DNA from: Tubiluchus corallicola
Lineage: Eukaryota > Priapulida > Priapulimorpha > Priapulimorphida > Tubiluchidae
Direction of reading: 5' to 3'
Length of the DNA: 25,000 nt
Assembly (NCBI GenBank): GCA_030141605.1
Contig: JAQGDQ010000886.1
Location: forward strand, 1-25,000
Shown here: piece after piece, positions 20,645 through 25,000 of the stretch
Layout of the letters: every line of letters starts with the position of its first letter
Numbering within the stretch: position 1 is the stretch's first letter
Notes under the pieces: model-generated
Databases searched by the model: none
What the model was told of the DNA's origin: nothing
What the model saw: only the letters and a program-made list of their open reading frames with translations
Made by a program: the position numbers and the translations under genes

Positions 20645-20800
20645 CTAATTCCACGCCTAATTTCAAAGAAACATTAGCAAGCAAAATCTTCCCTGGGGAC
20701 CAAGTCTGGTGAACAGGGCAGGACGGTGCTGTTCAAGGTAAAGAAGGTGTGAAAGAATTGTGTAAAGCGTCCAAAGCGTCATGACTGCCTACGAACTGTT
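20645..20800 (-). pseudogene. Possible mariner transposase fragment
   Basis: On the minus strand the frame TVLPCSPDLVPREDF, then a stop and CFFEIRRGI (about 20725-20650), resembles the catalytic LPHPPYSPDLAPxDFFLFP region of mariner transposases. Upstream residues RFTQFFHTFF fit the helix before it. It carries stops, is short and lacks visible inverted ends, so it is a decayed scrap if real. Confidence 0.35.
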
Positions 20801-20879
20801 GCTTTTTTCTATAATAGGATAGTTGCCTTCGTCTCTCATTCTCAACTTTTTGGCTCAATCAGTGGACGCAGTGGTAATC

Positions 20880-21861
20880 TCATGGGCAGTATTGAAGAAC
20901 GCACGAAACCTGGTAAGAGCGCCAGGGGAGGATTCGCATTCCACGGAATGCAAGGGATAATGCAATGAATGATGCAGTGATTGCAAAGAATGCAATGAAC
21001 GCATTCTCCACAGCGAAGTGATCACAAGAAGGGCTTATATTATCAGCCACTATTGTACTTTTAACAGTAGAAAAATCGCTGACACAAAATAAGTCCAACG
21101 TACTGCTCCTAGTTTTGACTAAACATTATTGAAATGTGGGATAACTTGGATCGGTGACCAGCTATACCAAATCAAGGTCACCTAGATAGTTAATAATAAC
21201 TTCATTCACACCATCAGTAGGCGTGTAAGGCAGTGATGGAAAGTCCGCTTGACTGTTAAAATCTCCCATGATCACAACTTATTTACATTCATGTTTAGTC
21301 ATTTCTGTTAAGACAAGAGGCTCTTACTGGGCATTAATTTGATCTAACTGAACTTATAGGCAACCACCGGAGGGAAGATAGCAGACACCCACTAAGATTT
21401 TTAACAGTTTTCCCAAAAGATCTCATATTGTCAGCAAGCATGCTTTTCGTTGTGATCGCGTACAGCCAAAAGCAATATCTCACAAGAATCGGCACCATCG
21501 TTTTTAAAAATTACGTAAGAGTCGCCTAAGATCTCTCCTTTGAAAAATAGTCAAGTTTCACAAACTCCCACAATGGAATATTGCTACAGAAAATTCTAGC
21601 TGCTCTAACAGAAAGCTCATTCAGTTTGTCTAATAGGCTACGAGCGTTAAATGAGAAAAATTAGATTTTGCAAGTTGAAAAGCAAGTTTCACAAACTCCC
21701 ACAATAGAATATCGCTTACAGCAAGCCCTAGCAGAAAGTTCATCCTGTTTGTTTGTTAGACTACGAGCGTTCAATGAGAGAAATGAAATAATTATTACGA
21801 AATGGATGTGGAAAACTGCTACTTTCTGTAGAGACGTCATTCTTACTGTTTTTGTTACCAC
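20880..21861 (-). pseudogene. Decayed LINE ORF2 endonuclease remnant
   Basis: Minus-strand pieces in several frames follow the order of an apurinic-type endonuclease of Jockey/CR1-type elements. SLNARSLTNKQDELS with IVGVCET (about 21787-21680) is the N-terminal strand. VIMGDFNSQADFPSL (about 21280-21230) is the GDFN motif, LVTDPSYPT corresponds to the QxVxxPTR region, and LDLFCVSDF to SPSCDHFAV (21098-21010) is the LDL and SDH end. Frameshifts, stops and a 131 bp internal tandem duplication show it is dead. The reverse transcriptase part is missing. It lies in the glycosyltransferase intron in sense orientation. Confidence 0.65.
21552..21790. repeat. 131 bp imperfect tandem duplication inside the LINE remnant
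   Basis: The word caagtttcacaaactcccac starts at 21552 and again at 21683. The following bases stay alignable through acgagcgtt.aatgag, with roughly 15% differences. The unit carries the NARSL start of the endonuclease, which therefore occurs twice. Confidence 0.8.
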
Positions 21862-22194
21862 ATTTTAAGAAATTCAGCAACAAATTCAGAATGTTGAGAC
21901 CAAAATATGAAGTTTTGAAAGTGAACAGCTCATGCGACCACGTCTCAATACAACAAAAAAATTGTGCTGTCCACTGCGCCGATTATCTATTGTCCTAGAG
22001 CACAAATCCTGGTAGTTAACGACTTTACCAAGCTGGTTTGTAGAACTGTTTTTTGTTTGTTTGTGAGAACTAATTTAAAAATTGCTCGTATTTTAAGTTT
22101 TTCCTTTTAAATTCAGGCTTATTTTAGCTATCTAAATAATAGAAGTTACTTGCCACAGTGAGACAAAAAATAATAGAGTGGTTACTGTACTTAC

Positions 22195-22343
22195 CGCAAA
22201 TCGGTCATGCGCGCCAAATTTCTCTGAAGTTTTTTTTGTTGAGGAGTGATAACAATAGGCGTCGATAGCAACACAACACTAACTATCGCCACCAACGTCA
22301 GTATAAAGTATGTAGTCACGTTTATGCTAGTATAGTTAGGCAT
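22195..22343 (-). CDS. Same glycosyltransferase, exon 1 (cytoplasmic tail, membrane anchor, stem)
   Basis: The exon runs from ATG at 22343 to a strong donor (TTGCG|GTAAGT). It encodes 49 residues and two bases. After a short N-terminal tail with an NYT and an NVT sequon comes one hydrophobic helix (about residues 12-32, YFILTLVAIVSVVLLSTPIVI), then a polar stem (QQKKLQRNLARMTDL). This is the layout of a type II Golgi enzyme. The split codon CG|A joins exon 2 exactly in frame (phase 2), giving DLRLETDYREV and a 345-residue protein, a usual length for the family. The link across a 3.6 kb intron is inferred from strand, phase, splice sites and topology; a transcript would prove it. An extra small exon between the two cannot be excluded. 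Confidence 0.75.
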
Positions 22344-22617
22344 TGTTTTCTATCCTGCGAATTTCAGAATGATTTACTCGAATTTACAACATTATCAAAT
22401 TGCAAACATGAGTGAATGATACGTTCTTGGTGACAGCTGGTAATTGTTTCTGCATTATTATTTATGAACGTGCACCTTTCATGGCAAATCTTTGCATCAT
22501 GCCATTGTAGTTTGTGAGTATTAGCCTAAAATACCAATAAGCAAACATTTTCAAATCCAAAATAGATTGAGTAAAAGCAAGGTCTATGATTTTCCAACGA
22601 TTTTTTTGCTTTCTCAC

Positions 22618-22618
<1 letters not shown>
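22344..22618 (-). promoter_or_regulatory. Upstream region of the glycosyltransferase gene
   Basis: Sequence 5' of the start codon on the minus strand, bounded by the (TC)n tract. No definite promoter element is recognised. If there is no further 5' exon, this is where transcription should start. Confidence 0.25.
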
Positions 22619-22657
<39 letters not shown>

Positions 22658-22670
22658 CTCTCTCTCTCTC
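22619..22670. repeat. (TC)n microsatellite, first tract
   Basis: Fifty-two bases of TC with one G interruption at 22655. It ends directly before sequence that leads into the LINE 3'-end remnant. Confidence 0.97.
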
Positions 22671-22718
22671 TTCTCTTGCTGTCAGTTTTATTCACGGACA
22701 AGGCTTTTTAAACATTAG

Positions 22719-23033
22719 ATTTTTGTTCGTTTAGGTCTTATACCTGACAATATTTGTTTATGTGGCCTCCGTTCAACTTGTGAACATTTGCTTTTTGGCT
22801 GCCCTTTCGTAGATTTACAAAACCGTATGTTTTTTAAGAATAATATTAACACCACTAACATTGCTATGTTAATTCAAAAACAAAACGATAGCAACATTTT
22901 GAAATCATTTATTGATGCACGGTACTTAATGACGACTTCATCAGACAGCAAACGTCAGGAACGTCATAATATGTATCATAAAATTTTAAAGACAGCTAGC
23001 TCTTTGCAAATAATAGCGATTGTACTGTTGTAA
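22719..23033 (+). pseudogene. C-terminal end of a LINE ORF2 (zinc-knuckle-like tail)
   Basis: An open frame from 22719 to the TAA at 23031-23033 (104 residues) begins RLGLIPDNICLCGLRSTCEH and goes on with LLFGCPFVDLQNRMFF. The C-x-C, then C-x-x-H, then C pattern followed by a helix is the Cys/His tail after the reverse transcriptase in many non-LTR elements. Upstream, to 22672, a second frame (FIHGQGFLNIRF) may be its frameshifted continuation. The rest of the element is absent: the (TC)n tract lies directly upstream, so the copy is heavily 5'-truncated. About 100-130 bases of possible 3' UTR follow before the next TC tract. Confidence 0.55.
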
Positions 23034-23159
23034 TTTTTGTAATTTTACATATTTATACTCTTGTTTACAGTCAATTTTATTATTTTATCACAGAGATTGT
23101 AAAATTTATTCTTACTCGTGCTAATGTTGTCGCACCTGCAAATAGAGGCTTTATTGTCT

Positions 23160-23191
23160 TTGTTTCTGTCTCTGTCTGTCTCTGTCTCTCG

Positions 23192-23236
<45 letters not shown>

Positions 23237-23237
23237 G

Positions 23238-23291
<54 letters not shown>
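23160..23291. repeat. TC-rich tract with a 46 bp higher-order unit
   Basis: Mixed TCTG and TC units. The word gtctctcgcggtctctc occurs at 23184 and again at 23230, so a 46 bp unit has been duplicated. The tract ends exactly where the LINE ORF2 frame becomes recognisable. Confidence 0.95.
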
Positions 23292-23293
<2 letters not shown>

Positions 23294-23300
23294 TAAACTG

Positions 23301-25000
23301 ATGCCAATTATGTTTGTGAATGTTTACTTTCCATATGAATGTGATGACAATCTAGATGATTTTAGAGGGTGCTTAGGAAAATTAGACGCTTTCATTGAAA
23401 TGTCAGCCACTGGTTACGTATGTTGCATAGGAGATTTTAATTCACACATTACAAGACAGTTTTATAGAGAACTGGAAGCATTGTGCTCAGCGAATAAGTA
23501 TAATATTTCTGATGTGCTCAGCTTGCCAGCTGATACCTTTACATATGTGAGTGCTGCACATCAAACTTGCTCTTGGTTAGACCACATAATTTGTACTGAA
23601 ACAATGCACGTCATTGTTAGTAATATATTTGTTGATTACAATTTAACTAACTGTGATCATATGCCTATAGGTGCTCAGATCAATGTTGACCTTGTGCTGG
23701 CCTGTCCTATTAATGATAGTGTTATTACAGTAGATGATTTGCTTAATACTGACAATGTAATCTTTTCTAAACCTGGGCAGCATAGATATAATGTTGACTG
23801 GGATAACGCCAATGAAGGTCAGTTATCCAATTACCGGCACTGTACACATACTGCTTTACTAGGTATAGCGATGCCGTACGACGCTCTACTTTGTAATAAT
23901 GTGTACTGTGAAAACGAACAACACCAAAATAACCTAACTAAACTGTATGAAGACATAACTGACGTACTAAAAGTTTCAGCCACTATCAGCATTCCAGGGA
24001 AGCAACATGGGTCTAATAACTGTCAGGGTAAGAGGATACCTGGTTGGAATGACTACGTTGCAGATAGTCATAAATATTCTCGCCAGTGTTTCCTTGCATG
24101 GCGTATAAACGGTAAGCCACGTAATGGCTACTTAGCTGATGAAATGCGCCGTTCTCGGGCATTGTTTAAACGCGCATTGCGTGAGTGCAAACGCAATGAG
24201 AAACGTATTATTGCTGATAAGTTGGCTTATAAACTTATGCATTGTAACCCTTATGAATTTTGGACATCTATTAAAAAAGAAACTAATTCTAAACTTCCTC
24301 TTTCTCCACAAGTTGGTGAGTCAAAAGGGGAAAAGGACATTTGTGCAATGTGGGGTAATCATTATAAACATTTGTTAAATTCAGTTGACAATAAAGGTCT
24401 TAACGCGCGTATAAAACATGTTCTGAGCCATAGTATAACGCCCATTAATGCATTTACAGTTTTTGAAGTGCAAGAGGCAATTGATAGGCTTGCCTTACAT
24501 AAATCAGCTGGTCCAGACGGACTTAAAGGTGAACATTTCCGTAATTCATCCCACTTGCTGTCAATCATGTTGGCGCTGCTATTCACGTCCTGTGTAACAC
24601 ACGGTTACTTGCCTCATTCGTTAATGTTATCTATACTAGTACCTCTCGTTAAAGACAAAAATATGGATATTACAGACAAGAACAACTATAGGCCTATCGC
24701 TCTTTCATCTGTAGGAAGCAAAGTTATAGAAATACTGCTTCTAAATCGGTACAGTTCTTGTTTGAGTACCACGCCAAACCAGTTTGGTTTTGTTGAAAAC
24801 TTAGGCACAGAGATGTGCATCCATACTTTAAAAGAGGTGCTTGACTTTTACATTAGTCGACAAAGCACTGTACATATTATGTTTATTGATGCATCAAAAG
24901 CGTTCGATAGAGTAAACTATCTCAAACTGTTCCTAAACCTTGTCAATACTAACCTACCAAATGTAGTAATTAGACTTTTGCTTTTTTATTACACGGAACA
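23301..25000 (+). CDS. Non-LTR retrotransposon ORF2, endonuclease and reverse transcriptase (5'-truncated, runs off window)
   Basis: An uninterrupted frame of 566 codons runs from ATG 23301 to the right edge; it also stays open upstream into the TC tract. The endonuclease part starts in mid-domain (IMFVNVYFPYE), then CCIGDFNSH (about residues 47-55), SWLDHIIC (about 95-102) and NCDHMPIG. The N-terminal third of that domain is missing. A linker rich in basic residues follows, then the reverse transcriptase: LHKSAGPDGLKGEHF, NNYRPIALSSVGSKVIE, NQFGF and IMFIDASKAFDRVNY, which is motif A with its catalytic Asp. Motif B and the YADD box lie beyond the window. The motif wording fits the CR1/L2/Jockey side of the LINE tree. 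Lack of stops suggests a fairly young copy, but the missing 5' end makes it unlikely to be autonomous. Confidence 0.85.
   Translation, partial: MPIMFVNVYFPYECDDNLDDFRGCLGKLDAFIEMSATGYVCCIGDFNSHITRQFYRELEALCSANKYNISDVLSLPADTFTYVSAAHQTCSWLDHIICTETMHVIVSNIFVDYNLTNCDHMPIGAQINVDLVLACPINDSVITVDDLLNTDNVIFSKPGQHRYNVDWDNANEGQLSNYRHCTHTALLGIAMPYDALLCNNVYCENEQHQNNLTKLYEDITDVLKVSATISIPGKQHGSNNCQGKRIPGWNDYVADSHKYSRQCFLAWRINGKPRNGYLADEMRRSRALFKRALRECKRNEKRIIADKLAYKLMHCNPYEFWTSIKKETNSKLPLSPQVGESKGEKDICAMWGNHYKHLLNSVDNKGLNARIKHVLSHSITPINAFTVFEVQEAIDRLALHKSAGPDGLKGEHFRNSSHLLSIMLALLFTSCVTHGYLPHSLMLSILVPLVKDKNMDITDKNNYRPIALSSVGSKVIEILLLNRYSSCLSTTPNQFGFVENLGTEMCIHTLKEVLDFYISRQSTVHIMFIDASKAFDRVNYLKLFLNLVNTNLPNVVIRLLLFYYTE

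Larger units (their letters stand above)
18627..22194 (-). other. Intron of the glycosyltransferase gene (3,568 bp)
   Basis: Bounded by GTAAGT (22194) and CTTCCAG (18627). It holds a LINE endonuclease relic in the sense orientation (20880-21861), a possible mariner remnant (20645-20800) and a GA-rich tract (about 20418-20480). From 18630 to 20400 I see only AT-rich non-coding DNA. Confidence 0.7.

Noticed and set aside
22462-22701. Arg/Glu-repeat open frames over the TC tracts (also 23080-23307).
   Set aside because: These are dinucleotide-repeat artefacts without start context or flanking coding sequence.
24139-24378. A 79-codon plus-strand frame at the right edge.
   Set aside because: It is out of frame with, and fully inside, the reverse-transcriptase ORF.

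Overview
The window is AT-rich metazoan nuclear DNA: spliced genes with GT/AG introns, long microsatellites, and remnants of several non-LTR retrotransposons and DNA transposons. The gene content (amine-type GPCRs with long third loops, a Golgi beta-1,4-glycosyltransferase) points to an invertebrate; the phylum cannot be fixed from the sequence alone. No bacterial, viral or CRISPR feature is seen.

Layout. Positions 1-4130 and 10150-13682 are the arms of an old inverted duplication. Each arm carries one rhodopsin-class GPCR gene, and the two genes face each other tail to tail. The left copy (+) shows only its large second exon (2523-3699); its first exon lies beyond the window. The right copy (-) is complete: exon 1 at 14784-14363 and exon 2 at 11876-10676, joining in phase to a 540-residue receptor. 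Homology covers the intron, the exon and the 3' flank. The left intron was later rearranged: a 680 bp block (A, 35-714; A', 1734-2412) was duplicated around a 1,020 bp block (B, 717-1736), and B has a near-identical copy (B', 5083-6102) downstream of the gene. B is part of a decayed LINE ORF1 whose 3' continuation survives only next to B'.

Positions 4131-10149, between the arms, hold an (ATT)n array, that LINE ORF1 relic, an unassigned GC-richer patch, a possible broken membrane-protein exon (7359-7809), a second LINE ORF1 relic (8648-9246) and a (GT)n array. Positions 14785-17737 are mostly non-coding, with a purine-rich tract, an orphan open stretch (16378-16628) and a hAT-like transposon end.

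A second complete gene lies on the minus strand: exon 1 (22343-22195, transmembrane anchor) and exon 2 (18626-17738, catalytic domain) join in phase into a 345-residue GT7-family beta-1,4-galactosyl/N-acetylgalactosaminyltransferase. It has Leu at the position that sets donor choice in this family, which favours UDP-GalNAc. Its 3.6 kb intron holds a LINE endonuclease relic and a possible mariner remnant.

From 22619 to the right edge are LINE pieces set between (TC)n tracts: a 3' end of one ORF2 and then a long, uninterrupted endonuclease/reverse-transcriptase frame that runs off the window. The GPCRs and the glycosyltransferase show no functional link beyond proximity. The most notable points are the nested A-B-A' rearrangement, the inverted receptor pair, the Leu donor-site residue and the association of LINE pieces with (TC)n.
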